Assembly: GCA_963663845.2 (NCBI GenBank)
Contig: OY760650.2
Span: 558,001-622,000 of the forward strand
Reading direction: 5' to 3'
Length of the DNA stretch: 64,000 nt
Source of the DNA: Versatilivorator sp963663845
GTDB taxonomy: Bacteria > Acidobacteriota > Terriglobia > Versatilivoradales > Versatilivoraceae
The notes beneath the pieces were generated by a model, which saw nothing but the letters and a program-made list of their open reading frames with translations, had not been told where the DNA came from and did no database searches. Positions 1-11,998 of the stretch are shown piece after piece; the stretch's first letter is position 1; the number at the start of each line of letters is the position of its first letter. The position numbers and the translations under genes are program-made.

Positions 1-197
1 AGTGATTAGTGATTAGTGGCTAGTGGTCAGTTATCTGGATCGACACGTTAAGCATCTTGGCGGTCTCGGTTCAGTCCCTCAAGTAGTACAACCATTTGGT
101 CAAGCGCCTGGCCACACCCGAAGCCTTCCACCGACCACCGACCACTGACCACCGACCACTGACCACTGACCACTGACCACTGACCACTATTCACTAT
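1..197. repeat. GACCACT-type heptamer tandem repeats
   Basis: The first 30 bases carry degenerate copies of a 7-base unit (AGTGATT, AGTGGCT, AGTGGTC). Positions 127-197 carry about ten near-perfect copies of its complement, GACCACT or GACCACC, running up to the ATG at 206. About 100 bases between the two blocks show no gene. The same heptamer recurs at 40856-40886 and 41054-41091. It lacks the long repeats and unique spacers of a CRISPR array. Confidence 0.85.
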
Positions 198-205
198 CCA
201 CTAAC

Positions 206-3697
<3,492 letters not shown>

Positions 3698-3817
3698 TCC
3701 CCTCCCGCCGGGGCGCCGGCCCGGGGGCGGCGCAGCCGCGCGCCTGTGATACCATGCAGGCGGCAAGCGGGCCGGCCACGGCAGCCGGTCCCAACAAGCA
3801 ACGGAAAGGAACCAAGC

Positions 3818-4591
3818 ATGAGCAATCAGTCGTTGTTCGACCTCTCGGGACGGGTGGCCCTGGTGACCGGGGGCAGCAAGGGGCTGGGCAAGGCCATGGC
3901 GCGGGGATTCGCCCGGGCCGGAGCCGACGTGGTCATCAGCAGCCGTCACCAGGACGAGCTGGACAGAGCCCTGGTCGAGATCCTGGAGGGAACCGGCAGC
4001 AAGGGCCTGGCCCTGGTGGCGGACCTGACCCGGCGCGAGGAGGCCGAGGAGCTGGCCCGCCGCACCCTGGAAGCCATGGGCCGGGTGGATGTGCTGGTCA
4101 ACAATGCCGGGTCCAACACTCCCGCCTTCATCGACGAGATCCGGGACGAGGACTGGGACCGGATCGTGGAACTGAACCTCAGCTCCTGCATGGTGCTGAC
4201 ACGCGCCCTGGTCCCCCAGATGAAGGAACGCCGCTGGGGCCGGGTCATCCACATCTCCTCCATCATGGGGCTGGGAGGCAAGTCCACCCGCAACGTCTAC
4301 AACGCCACCAAGCACGGGCTGATCGGTCTGTCCAAGGCCAATGCGCTGGACCTGGGACCCCACAACGTCACCGTCAACTGCATCGCTCCCGGTCCCTTCT
4401 GGACCGATCTGCCGGCGTCGCTGCTGAACGAGGACCAGAAGGCCGTGTTCGCCCGCCGGACGGCGCTGGGGCGCTGGGGCGAGTCCGAAGAGCTCATCGG
4501 TCCGGCCCTGCTGCTGGCCACCGAGGCCGGCAGCTACATCACCGGGGAAACCCTGGTGGTCGACGGCGGCGTGATGGTCAATACGCTGTGA
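3818..4591 (+). CDS. SDR-family oxidoreductase
   Basis: A 257-residue classical short-chain dehydrogenase/reductase, an NAD(P)-dependent cytoplasmic oxidoreductase. The cofactor motif TGGSKGLG lies near residue 17, followed by NNAG, the catalytic Ser in HISSIMG and the catalytic pair in YNATKHG. The end carries the usual GETLVVDGG strand. The start at 3818 is preceded by AAAGGA with good spacing, whereas the longer open frame adds 24 unlikely residues. Relatives include gluconate 5-dehydrogenase and 3-oxoacyl-ACP reductase types. The substrate cannot be read from the sequence. Confidence 0.9.
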   Translation: MSNQSLFDLSGRVALVTGGSKGLGKAMARGFARAGADVVISSRHQDELDRALVEILEGTGSKGLALVADLTRREEAEELARRTLEAMGRVDVLVNNAGSNTPAFIDEIRDEDWDRIVELNLSSCMVLTRALVPQMKERRWGRVIHISSIMGLGGKSTRNVYNATKHGLIGLSKANALDLGPHNVTVNCIAPGPFWTDLPASLLNEDQKAVFARRTALGRWGESEELIGPALLLATEAGSYITGETLVVDGGVMVNTL

Positions 4592-4723
4592 CCCGACGGC
4601 ATGGCGGGCGGCCCCTCGGAACAGGTTGGCCGGGTGATCCGCCAAAGCCGTCGCTTTTGTCGGCCGCGGACTTGCGCCGTCCTGCTCGCCGAATGATCGG
4701 ACCCATCGCGGGGTGAACCCACC

Positions 4724-5995
4724 ATGACCGATTTGTCCCGACGCTCGGTCCTGCACAGGCTGGCCCAGGGAACCGCTTTCCTCTCGGCCGGCCTCCCCTC
4801 CCTTTCCGCCCTGTCCTCCAGCCTGGGCGCCGCTCCCAACCAGGAGTCCTATTGGGAGATGGTGCGGCGACAGTTCCCCTTCCGCGAAGCCAGGGTCCCC
4901 ATGAACGCCGCCAACCTCTGCCCGGCTCCGCGGGTGGTCGCGGAAGCAGTGGCGGAGCTCACCCACGACATCGACGTCGACTGCTCCTTCAACAATCGCC
5001 GGAAATTCAAGACCCTGCTGGAACTCTCTCGCAAGCAGGTCGCCGATCAACTGGGAGTGGACGGCGACGAGGTGGCCCTGGTACGCAACACCAGCGAGGC
5101 CAACAACATCATCAACAACGGCCTTCCACTCGAGGCGGGGGACGAGGTCCTGCTATGGGACCAGAACCATCCCACCAACAACGTGGCCTGGCAGGTGCGG
5201 GCCGCCCGCTTCCATTCAAGGGTCAAACGCGTCGCCACCCCCACCGAGCCCACGCGAATCGATCAGCTTGTGGAGCCCTTCGAGGCGGCTCTGGGCACCC
5301 GAACCAAAGTCCTGGCCCTCACTCATGTATCCAATGTGAGCGGGGTGCGGCTTCCCATCCGCGAACTCTGTGAACTGGCTCATCGACGCAACATTCATGT
5401 TCATGTCGACGGTGCGCAGACCTGGGGAGCCTTCAACCTCAACCTGCGGGAGCTTCAATGCGACTCCTTTGCGGCCAGCAGCCACAAGTGGTTTTGCGGC
5501 CCCAAGGAAGTCGGGCTGCTCTACGTCAAGCGGAACCGCATCGCGGAGATCTGGCCCAACCTGGTCTCACCCGGCTGGGGGAGCGACCTGGACCCCGACG
5601 TGAAAGGCGCCCGGAAGTTCGAATCCTTCGGCCAGAGGGACGACGCTCGACTGGCCGCGATCGCCACCACCGTCGATTTCCACCGCCGCATCGGCTTCGA
5701 TCGAGTGGAGGCCCGGATCTTCGAGCTGGCCGGGGCGCTCAAGGCAGGAATGAAGGCCGAGGGCTTCCGGCTGGTCACGCCCGAGGACCCGATGTTGAGC
5801 GGAGGGGTCTGTATCATGCAGGTGCCGGCACAGGTGCGTCAGGAGGTATTCGACCGTCTCTACACCCGGCACGGCATTGCCGGATCCTCCGCGGGGGGCT
5901 TGCGCCTGTGTCCCCACCTCTACAACACCCTGGCCCACGTCGACCGGGCCATCGCGGCCATTCGGGAGATGCGCTCGATGATCGGCCAGGCGTGA
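4724..5995 (+). CDS. Class V aminotransferase, isopenicillin N epimerase-like, Tat-type signal
   Basis: A 423-residue PLP-dependent enzyme of the class V aminotransferase/cysteine desulfurase fold. The N-terminus has a twin-arginine pattern (SRRSVL at about residues 5-10) followed by a hydrophobic, alanine-rich stretch. This suggests folded export by the Tat system, which would fit a cofactor-loaded enzyme. Cofactor contacts visible are NTSEANN, the HVDGAQTWG aspartate segment and the Schiff-base lysine in SSHKWFCGPK. The family includes isopenicillin N epimerases and selenocysteine lyase-like proteins; the true substrate is unknown. It follows the SDR gene by 132 bases on the same strand. 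Confidence 0.82.
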   Translation: MTDLSRRSVLHRLAQGTAFLSAGLPSLSALSSSLGAAPNQESYWEMVRRQFPFREARVPMNAANLCPAPRVVAEAVAELTHDIDVDCSFNNRRKFKTLLELSRKQVADQLGVDGDEVALVRNTSEANNIINNGLPLEAGDEVLLWDQNHPTNNVAWQVRAARFHSRVKRVATPTEPTRIDQLVEPFEAALGTRTKVLALTHVSNVSGVRLPIRELCELAHRRNIHVHVDGAQTWGAFNLNLRELQCDSFAASSHKWFCGPKEVGLLYVKRNRIAEIWPNLVSPGWGSDLDPDVKGARKFESFGQRDDARLAAIATTVDFHRRIGFDRVEARIFELAGALKAGMKAEGFRLVTPEDPMLSGGVCIMQVPAQVRQEVFDRLYTRHGIAGSSAGGLRLCPHLYNTLAHVDRAIAAIREMRSMIGQA

Positions 5996-6433
5996 ATTTT
6001 GGGACGGGGTGTTGAATGGTTGAGAAGAACGGCGTGTTTGGAGGGGTTGGGGAAGGGGCAGCGCAGTTCGGAGGGAAGTATCTAATCCGTTGCTGCCGGG
6101 ATTGCTGTTCTGGAAAGGCTGTGCGTGACGGGACGGGTGCTGCCTATTCGCCGCATTCGCGGCTGGGTTGATGCAGAACCGATACGACCCCGGGTTGCCA
6201 CCCGGGGCTACCCTGAGCCGCAGCTACGCTGCTCTATAAGGAAGGCTTGTAGGTGGCGTTTGCTTGGGTGAGAGACGCCAACCGCAGCTTCGCAGCTCTT
6301 CCTAAAACCACGACACTGCCGGGGGATAGGATTTTTTCGAATGTTGCTCGGACCCTACCCCTGGGAGTCCGGTTAAACGAGTGTATGGGGCTCGCATATA
6401 GCCATCGACGTGCCAGGATCGAAACCGCATGGC
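5996..6433. other. Intergenic region with a dispersed repeat
   Basis: A 438-base stretch without a gene. Most of its second half (about 6130-6342) is a copy of the dispersed repeat also found at 57815-58034 and 58205-58418. The 5' part (6001-6129) resembles the DNA just upstream of the second copy, so the repeat may be longer than the core given. Small reading frames here are repeat sequence and are not coding. Confidence 0.75.
6130..6342 (+). repeat. Dispersed ~215-bp repeat, copy 1
   Basis: The core contains CTATTCGCCGC, a GACCCCGGG hairpin ending in CCCGGGGCTACCC, then TGAGCCGCAGCTACGCTGC, GGCTTGTAGG, CCGCAGCTTCGCAGCTC and a T-rich end (GGATAGGATTTTTT). The same blocks appear in the same order in copy 3 (opposite strand) and more diverged in copy 2. 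Several internal GC-rich palindromes suggest a folded or mobile non-coding unit. Confidence 0.85.
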
Positions 6434-7231
6434 ATGAAGAGTTTAGCCGCAATCGTTCTATCGTTGATCTTGGTTTGGGGACTGGGCGGTTGTGTGGGTT
6501 CGCCTCCGGTCGGGCAACCCGCCTACGTCGATCTGACCCATCCCTTTGACGAGGACACCATCTTTTGGCCCACCGAAGAGGGATTTTCCCTGGAGCGAGC
6601 CTTCCACGGTGTTACCCCGGGAGGCTACTTCTACTCGGCCAACCGCTTCCGCACGGCTGAGCATGGCGGCACCCACCTGGACGCTCCCATCCATTTCTTC
6701 AAGGACAGGGAGACGGTGGACGAGATCCCCCTGGAACGGCTGATCGCACCCGGAGTCGTCATCGACGTCCGCGCCCGGTGCCGCCAAGACCCGGACTACC
6801 AGGTCGGAATCGAAGATTTTCGAGAGTGGGAAGACCGATTCCGTTCCCGCCTGGAGGACGTGATCGTCCTGCTGAGAACCGGTTTCGGCGATTACTGGCC
6901 CGATCGGGCCCGCTATCTGGGAACCGAGGAGACCGGGCCGGCGGCGCTGCCCAAGCTTCACTTCCCCGGCCTGCACCCCGAGGCCGCCCAATGGCTGGTG
7001 GACCAGAGAAGCATCAAGGCCATCGGGCTGGACACCGCCAGCATCGACTACGGGCAATCCAAGGACTTCAAGACTCACGTCATCCTGGCGGAACAGAGCA
7101 TCCCCATCTTCGAGAACGTGGCCCGAATCGGCGAGCTGCCTCCCAGGGGTTTCACCATCGTGGCCCTTCCCATGAAAATCAAGGGCGGCAGCGGAGGTCC
7201 CCTGCGCATCCTGGCCCGCCTCGATCCGTGA
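6434..7231 (+). CDS. Cyclase-family (arylformamidase-like) lipoprotein
   Basis: A 265-residue member of the putative cyclase family (KynB and related metal-dependent amidohydrolases). It has a lipoprotein signal: a hydrophobic run ending in LGGC with the cysteine at residue 20. The metal signature HGGTHLDAPIHF (about residues 75-86) is intact. A later SIDYGQSKDFKTH segment supplies the second conserved Asp/His. KynB hydrolyses N-formylkynurenine, but this exported form may act on other cyclic or amide substrates. The ATG at 6434 is chosen because it yields the signal peptide; an upstream ATG at 6410 adds eight residues. It converges on the methyltransferase gene with 21 bases between stops. 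Confidence 0.85.
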   Translation: MKSLAAIVLSLILVWGLGGCVGSPPVGQPAYVDLTHPFDEDTIFWPTEEGFSLERAFHGVTPGGYFYSANRFRTAEHGGTHLDAPIHFFKDRETVDEIPLERLIAPGVVIDVRARCRQDPDYQVGIEDFREWEDRFRSRLEDVIVLLRTGFGDYWPDRARYLGTEETGPAALPKLHFPGLHPEAAQWLVDQRSIKAIGLDTASIDYGQSKDFKTHVILAEQSIPIFENVARIGELPPRGFTIVALPMKIKGGSGGPLRILARLDP

Positions 7232-7252
7232 CAGCACCGATGCAGCTTCCCG

Positions 7253-7840
7253 TCATCGCCCTTTCCGGGCCACCATGAGATAGAGCTTGGGTTCGTCCCG
7301 GTAGGCGATCACCTCCAGACCCAGGGGCTGGAGCAGCGACTGGAACCGGGTGCGCCGGGGAAGCGATTCAATGGCCAGGGGGCTGGTGCGGCGAAGCTTT
7401 TCCACGAATGCCCTGCCCTCGGGATGGCTCACCACCATCCGGCCTCCAGGCCTGAGCATGCGGCTGAGGTTCCGGCAGGCCCGTGGTTTGTCGGCGATGT
7501 TGCCGAACATGGCGTTCAGAAAGGCGACATCGACCGAGGCGTCTTCCAAGGGAAGATCGGCCACGTCCGCGTGAATGGTCTGCACCCGGGGATGTTTTTG
7601 CTGCAGGCGCTGCAGCATTTTCTCGGCGATGTCGCAGGCGATGATACGGGAGGGCTTGAAGGACTCGATCAGGGGAATCAGAACCCCCACGCCGCTTCCG
7701 ATATCCAGCACCACTTCATCCGGGTGCAAGCGGGCGGCGCCGACCGCCTCCCTCAGGCGTTCGATCACCGGCTGCGGCTGGGGCACATCGAAGTGGGCCA
7801 CCCGCTCATTGAAGTATTCACGCTGGGAGGGAGCCGCCAT
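7253..7840 (-). CDS. Class I SAM-dependent methyltransferase
   Basis: A 195-residue Rossmann-fold methyltransferase. Motif I is VLDIGSGVGVL (about 44-54), followed by the acidic loop ACDIAEKML, HADVADLPL and the post-motif LRPGGRMVVSHPEG. This is the UbiE/Methyltransf_11 type. No substrate can be assigned. It lies 16 bases downstream of the nuclease/PDZ lipoprotein gene on the same strand and is probably co-transcribed with it. Confidence 0.88.
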   Translation of the reverse strand: MAAPSQREYFNERVAHFDVPQPQPVIERLREAVGAARLHPDEVVLDIGSGVGVLIPLIESFKPSRIIACDIAEKMLQRLQQKHPRVQTIHADVADLPLEDASVDVAFLNAMFGNIADKPRACRNLSRMLRPGGRMVVSHPEGRAFVEKLRRTSPLAIESLPRRTRFQSLLQPLGLEVIAYRDEPKLYLMVARKGR

Positions 7841-7856
7841 GACAGGAATCCGGCCC

Positions 7857-8702
7857 TCACTCTGCCGGCGCCAGTTCCACTACCTGCTCCTGGCCGTCCC
7901 GGCTCACCCGCAGCCGGACGGCCTGTCCCCCCATAGCGGCCAGCATGGATTGGAAAATGCCGACGCCGGTGACGGGGTTGGAATCGACGGCCAGGATGAC
8001 GTCCCCCCGCTTCAAACCGGCGTTCTCGTTCCCGCTGACGTCGGACACCAGAACCCCATCCGTGCTCGACAGGCCCAGCGATGCGGCCAGTCCCTGGCTG
8101 ATCTCCTGCACGGTGATTCCCCGAACGCTCTTGACCAGGGGCTGGCTCCGGTCTTCGGGCTCGCTCCGGTCCTTCAGATCCAGCGCCGTCTCCCCCTCCA
8201 TCAGCGACCGGGCCACCAGGATGGGTTTGCGAAAGCGAAGGGCCAGGGCAATGGCGTCGCTGGGGCGGCTGTCTACTTCGAAATCCTTGCCGGCCGAGGT
8301 CAGGAAAATGCGGGCGTAGTAGGTTCCTTCCTTGAGCCCGCTGACCAGCACTTTCTCGAAGACCACCCCGGCCCCCTGCAGGATGGACTTCAACAGGTCA
8401 TGGGTCAGGGGACGGGGAGCAGCCGTACCTTCCAGCTCCATGGCGATGGCCCGAGCTTCGAAGGGACCTATCCAAATGGGAATCGCCCGCAATTCCCCCT
8501 TGTCCCGCAGGATGACCACCGGCATGTCGGTGGTGCGGTCGAAGCCCACCCTCATGACCTCCACGACCACGGGTTCCTGCCCCGCCTCCTCGGCCTGGCA
8601 GCCCATCACGGTCTGGCTCAGCAGCACCAGCAGGAGCAAGACGCTCCGGACCCCGCCTTTCCCCCGCCACCCTCGGCGTCTGCCGTCGACAATCCCGTTC
8701 AT
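7857..8702 (-). CDS. Lipoprotein with bifunctional nuclease (DUF151) and PDZ domains
   Basis: A 281-residue protein. A basic N-terminus and a hydrophobic helix end in VMGC (cysteine 35), a lipoprotein-type signal. Residues about 42-165 match the bifunctional nuclease family (DUF151), with PIWIGPFEARAIAMEL, PLTHDLL and the conserved SRPSDAIALALR. The C-terminal 100 residues form a PDZ domain (LGLSSTDGVLVSDV, AGLKRGDVILAVD). DUF151 proteins are normally small and cytoplasmic, so export plus a PDZ module is unusual. The ATG at 8702 lies two codons inside a longer frame that begins with TTG. Whether the nuclease activity known for some plant members applies here is not known. Confidence 0.8.
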   Translation of the reverse strand: MNGIVDGRRRGWRGKGGVRSVLLLLVLLSQTVMGCQAEEAGQEPVVVEVMRVGFDRTTDMPVVILRDKGELRAIPIWIGPFEARAIAMELEGTAAPRPLTHDLLKSILQGAGVVFEKVLVSGLKEGTYYARIFLTSAGKDFEVDSRPSDAIALALRFRKPILVARSLMEGETALDLKDRSEPEDRSQPLVKSVRGITVQEISQGLAASLGLSSTDGVLVSDVSGNENAGLKRGDVILAVDSNPVTGVGIFQSMLAAMGGQAVRLRVSRDGQEQVVELAPAE

Positions 8703-8772
8703 GTTCAACCCCAGTCTGGTTGGCGATTCCCACCGTAGCGATGCACCGGGAGCCCGGTAGCGCAGTTCTCGG

Positions 8773-9558
8773 CTAAATGGCTGTCCAGCCGCCGTCCACC
8801 AGCAACGTATGCCCCGTGATCAGATCCGCGGCCGGGCTGGACAGAAAGACCACGGCGCCGGCAACGTCCTCCGGCTTCCCCAGGCGACCGAGCGGAATGC
8901 GGCTCAGAACCTCCCGGCTGAAGCTCTCGTCCTGAAATAGCTTCTCGGTCAACGGCGTCCGCACGAAAGTGGGTCCGACGGCGTTGACGTTGATGTTCTG
9001 CTCGGCCCATTCGATCGCCAGCACGCGGGTGAGATTGACCACCCCGGCCTTGCTGGAGCAGTAGGCCGCGCGGTTGTAGTAGCCGATGACCCCATTCTGG
9101 GAGGCGATGTTGACGATCTTGCCGGACTTTCTCCGGATCATCCCACGAGCCACCGCCTGGGAGCAAAAGAAAACCCCCTTGAGGTTGACGTCCACCACCT
9201 GGTCCCAGTCCTGCTCCGTCACCTCCAGGGCGGGCTTGGAGATATTGATGCCCGCGTTGTTGACCAGGATATCGATCCCTCCGAACCGCTGGGTCGCTTT
9301 CTCGACCATGCGTTCGATGCTCTTGAGCGAGGTCACGTTCAGGGAGACCGCCAGGCACTCGCGGCCCAGCCCCCGGATCGCCTTTCCGGTCCGGCGCGCA
9401 TTCCCCATCCTGGCCGGCAGATCGGTCACCACCAGGTCGGCTCCGGCATGAGCCAGCGCCAGGGCGATGCTGCGTCCCAGCCCCGACCCCGCACCGGTCA
9501 CCAGGGCCACCCGGCCGTCGACCCGCATCGAGGGCAGGGGCGCCTCACGAGAAGCCAT
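8773..9558 (-). CDS. SDR-family oxidoreductase
   Basis: A 261-residue classical SDR. It shows TGAGSGLGRSIA, NNAGINIS, the catalytic Ser in NIASQNG, and YNRAAYCSSKAG, where Tyr in AAYCSSK is the catalytic residue. It ends with TGHTLLVDGGWTAI. The ATG at 9558 is chosen over 15 additional upstream codons because GGAGG sits seven bases before it. The gene starts 16 bases after the HpcH/HpaI aldolase stop, which suggests the aldolase and dehydrogenase form one transcript. The likely role is oxidation or reduction of a hydroxy or keto acid linked to the aldolase, by inference from context. Confidence 0.9.
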   Translation of the reverse strand: MASREAPLPSMRVDGRVALVTGAGSGLGRSIALALAHAGADLVVTDLPARMGNARRTGKAIRGLGRECLAVSLNVTSLKSIERMVEKATQRFGGIDILVNNAGINISKPALEVTEQDWDQVVDVNLKGVFFCSQAVARGMIRRKSGKIVNIASQNGVIGYYNRAAYCSSKAGVVNLTRVLAIEWAEQNINVNAVGPTFVRTPLTEKLFQDESFSREVLSRIPLGRLGKPEDVAGAVVFLSSPAADLITGHTLLVDGGWTAI

Positions 9559-9574
9559 CGGTCTACCTCCAGGG

Positions 9575-10366
9575 TCAGGTTTGCCTGGCCCGGGCCTCGG
9601 CATGGACCTGCCGAATCTGACCCACCAGCTCGCGGGCGCGGTGCCGCACCATGGCCGAGATCTCGGAGCAGATCAGGAAGGAAAACCCTCGATCGATCCA
9701 GAAGCCGGCCTGCTCCAGGGTTCCCACCACCATGCCGCAGTTCTTGCCCATGTCCCGGGCCTGGCGCCACACCCGCTCGATGGCCGCCACCACCTCGGGG
9801 TGATCCATATGGCTCCAGCGGCCCATGTTCAGGGAAAGGTCGTAGGGACCCAGCATGGCCGCATCGATCCAGTCGTGGGGAATCAGCGAGGCCATGTCCT
9901 CGATCCCGGCCGGGCTTTCGAACTGGGTGGTGATGAAGAGGCTGGACTCCACTTCGTCCCAACCCTGCCGGTCCAGGCCGCGATTGGCGAAAATGGCGGG
10001 TCCGCCGGGGCCTCGGCGGCCCATGGGGGGAATGAAGGCTCCCTCGCGTATGGCCCGGATCTGGTCCTGGTTTTCCGTCCAGGGAACCATCAGGCCGGCC
10101 GCGCCCATGTCCATGTACTTCCGGATCAGGTGATAGAGGGCGGCTTCCGGGCGAATCAAGAGCGGGAAATCGAGCAGTCGCGCCGTGCGGCAAAGCTCTT
10201 CGGCGGTGTGCAGGTCGGCCGAGCTGTGCTCCATGTCCAGCACGGCGAAATCCAGGCCTTCGGACTTGAAGATCTCCAGGTATCCCGCCCAGTGATCGAA
10301 GGTCAACAGGATTCCCAGGGTCAGCTCTCTCTGGTGGACTTTGGATTTCAAGCGGGTGGCCAGCAA
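9575..10366 (-). CDS. HpcH/HpaI-family aldolase, TTG start
   Basis: A 263-residue class II 2-keto-3-deoxy acid aldolase of the HpcH/HpaI family. These enzymes use a divalent metal to cleave 2-keto-3-deoxy acids to pyruvate and an aldehyde. Visible family elements are LDMEHSSAD (usually the metal/substrate loop), LIRPE, GAAGLMVP, and a late DAAMLGPYDLSLNMG region containing the second metal-binding acidic residue. The start is TTG at 10366: AAGGAGG lies four bases upstream and no better ATG exists. The gene heads a minus-strand group with the SDR gene 16 bases on. A second aldolase of this family is at 32501-33304. Confidence 0.87.
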   Translation of the reverse strand: MLATRLKSKVHQRELTLGILLTFDHWAGYLEIFKSEGLDFAVLDMEHSSADLHTAEELCRTARLLDFPLLIRPEAALYHLIRKYMDMGAAGLMVPWTENQDQIRAIREGAFIPPMGRRGPGGPAIFANRGLDRQGWDEVESSLFITTQFESPAGIEDMASLIPHDWIDAAMLGPYDLSLNMGRWSHMDHPEVVAAIERVWRQARDMGKNCGMVVGTLEQAGFWIDRGFSFLICSEISAMVRHRARELVGQIRQVHAEARARQT

Positions 10367-10513
10367 GGGTCCTCCTTGGTTTTCGGGATATTGAGGCAGG
10401 CTGGGGCGAGGGGGCGCCAGCCGGGGGCGATTTTAGCCCGGATACCGCAACCGAGGGCGGGCTGAAAAGGCCGTATTCTACCCAGTTTGCCCGGTGACAT
10501 TCCAGTGAAATAG

Positions 10514-10648
10514 AATGTTGGGGACGACTGGCAGATCCTGTACACTGAGACGGACATCAAGGGGGCGGTGGCCTTCCCGGCCTCCGACGCTTCGGCCTAC
10601 GGCACCGGAATCAACCTCATGCTGGACGGAGGCTGGACCACCCTGTAG
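10514..10648 (+). pseudogene. C-terminal remnant of an SDR gene
   Basis: An in-frame stretch of about 44 codons preceded by a stop at 10511-10513. It translates to an SDR carboxy terminus: DIKGAVAFPASDASAY followed by TGINLMLDGGWTTL and a stop codon. Intact SDRs in this window end in the same way (for example LLVDGGWTAI at 8773). The cofactor and catalytic regions are absent, so about 80 % of the gene is gone. It lies between the HpcH/HpaI gene and the class III aminotransferase gene. Confidence 0.8.
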
Positions 10649-10677
10649 CCCGCCCGTCAACCCCCACGGAAATCCCC

Positions 10678-11994
10678 ATGAGCCTGGAAAAATCCGCCCG
10701 CTGGTTTGAAGAGAACAAGCAGTTTCTGGCCGGAGGCGTCAGCAGCGACGTGCGCAAGGCCGAGCTCCCCCACCCCCTCTACTTCGAGTCGGGCTCGGGG
10801 AGCCGCATTCGGGACGTGGACGGCAACGAGTACATCGACTACGTCCTGGGACAGGGGCCGCTGCTGCTGGGCCACAGTCCCCGCCCGGTGCTGGAGGCCG
10901 TCCACCGGCAGTTGGACCGGGGCCTGGTCTTCGCCGGCCAGCACCAGGCCGAGGCCGAACTGGCCCGGCTGTTGACCCGGGCGATCCCCTGCGCCGAGAG
11001 GGTCCGGTTCAACAGCACCGGCTCCGAGGCTGTGATCACGGCCCTTCGGGCGGCCCGCGCCTACCGCGGGCGCAACCTGGTGGTCAAGTTCGAGGGGCAA
11101 TGGCACGGCTGGTACGACAGCCTCTTCGTCTCCACGGCTCCGGGACCCGATCAGCAGGGCGACCGCAGCAGCCCCGACCCGGTCCTGCCCAGCAAGGGCC
11201 AGGTGGCCAACGCCGCCGACAACCTGGTCATCATGCCCTGGAACGACCTGGAACTGCTGGAGGACCTGTTTGCCCGGCGCGGCAGCGAGATCGCCGCCAT
11301 CCTGACCGAGCCGGTGATGTGCAACTCGGGAAGCCTCATGCCCCGTCCCGGCTTTCTGGAGGGGCTACGCAACCTCTGCGACCGCTACGAGTCCGTCCTG
11401 ATCTTCGACGAAGTGATTACGGGCTTCCGGCTGGCCCTGGGAGGGGCCCAGGAGATCTTCGGCGTCACCCCCGACCTGGCCACCTACGCCAAGGGCATCG
11501 CCAGCGGCTTCACCTTGAGCGCCGTGGTGGGCAAGGCCGAAGTCATGGACCTGATCTCCAGCGGCCAGGTGGTGCACGCCGGCACCTACAACAGCAATCC
11601 GGTGGTCATTGCCGCCGGCCTGGCCACCCTTCAGACCCTCACCGAAGACCGCGAAGCCGTCTACACCCACCTCAACCGCCTGGGCGGCCGCTTGCGCAAA
11701 GGGCTGGCGGAGCGGCTGCGAATCGCTGAAGTCCCTGCCCTGGTGGGCGGCCTGGGACCGGTGGCGCAGGTCAGTCTCACCGACCGGGAGGCCTTCCACG
11801 ACTACCGCGAATGGGCCACCCGGGACGACCGCGCCTACCAGCAACTGGTCACCGATCTCGTCTACAAGGGAATCCGCACCACCGGCCGGGGCACCTGGTA
11901 CGTCTCCACCGCCCACACTGACGCCGACGTGGACCAGACGCTGAACGCTCTCATGGAGGTTCTGCCCGAGCCCAGCGCGGGGATGGCCTTTTGA
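10678..11994 (+). CDS. Class III aminotransferase, glutamate-1-semialdehyde aminomutase-like
   Basis: A 438-residue PLP enzyme of aminotransferase class III, closest in pattern to glutamate-1-semialdehyde 2,1-aminomutase. Features are NEYIDYVLGQGPLLLGH, the cofactor segment FNSTGSEAV, the acidic DEVITGFR and the Schiff-base lysine in YAKGIASGF. No other haem-biosynthesis genes are nearby, so a catabolic aminotransferase or mutase is more likely than HemL. It starts 29 bases after an SDR remnant and ends four bases from the stop of the convergent ornithine-cyclodeaminase-like gene. Confidence 0.85.
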   Translation: MSLEKSARWFEENKQFLAGGVSSDVRKAELPHPLYFESGSGSRIRDVDGNEYIDYVLGQGPLLLGHSPRPVLEAVHRQLDRGLVFAGQHQAEAELARLLTRAIPCAERVRFNSTGSEAVITALRAARAYRGRNLVVKFEGQWHGWYDSLFVSTAPGPDQQGDRSSPDPVLPSKGQVANAADNLVIMPWNDLELLEDLFARRGSEIAAILTEPVMCNSGSLMPRPGFLEGLRNLCDRYESVLIFDEVITGFRLALGGAQEIFGVTPDLATYAKGIASGFTLSAVVGKAEVMDLISSGQVVHAGTYNSNPVVIAAGLATLQTLTEDREAVYTHLNRLGGRLRKGLAERLRIAEVPALVGGLGPVAQVSLTDREAFHDYREWATRDDRAYQQLVTDLVYKGIRTTGRGTWYVSTAHTDADVDQTLNALMEVLPEPSAGMAF

Positions 11995-11998
11995 TGCG

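Noticed and set aside
127..197. Heptamer array as a CRISPR
   Set aside because: The unit is 7 bases with no spacers, and no cas gene is present in the window.
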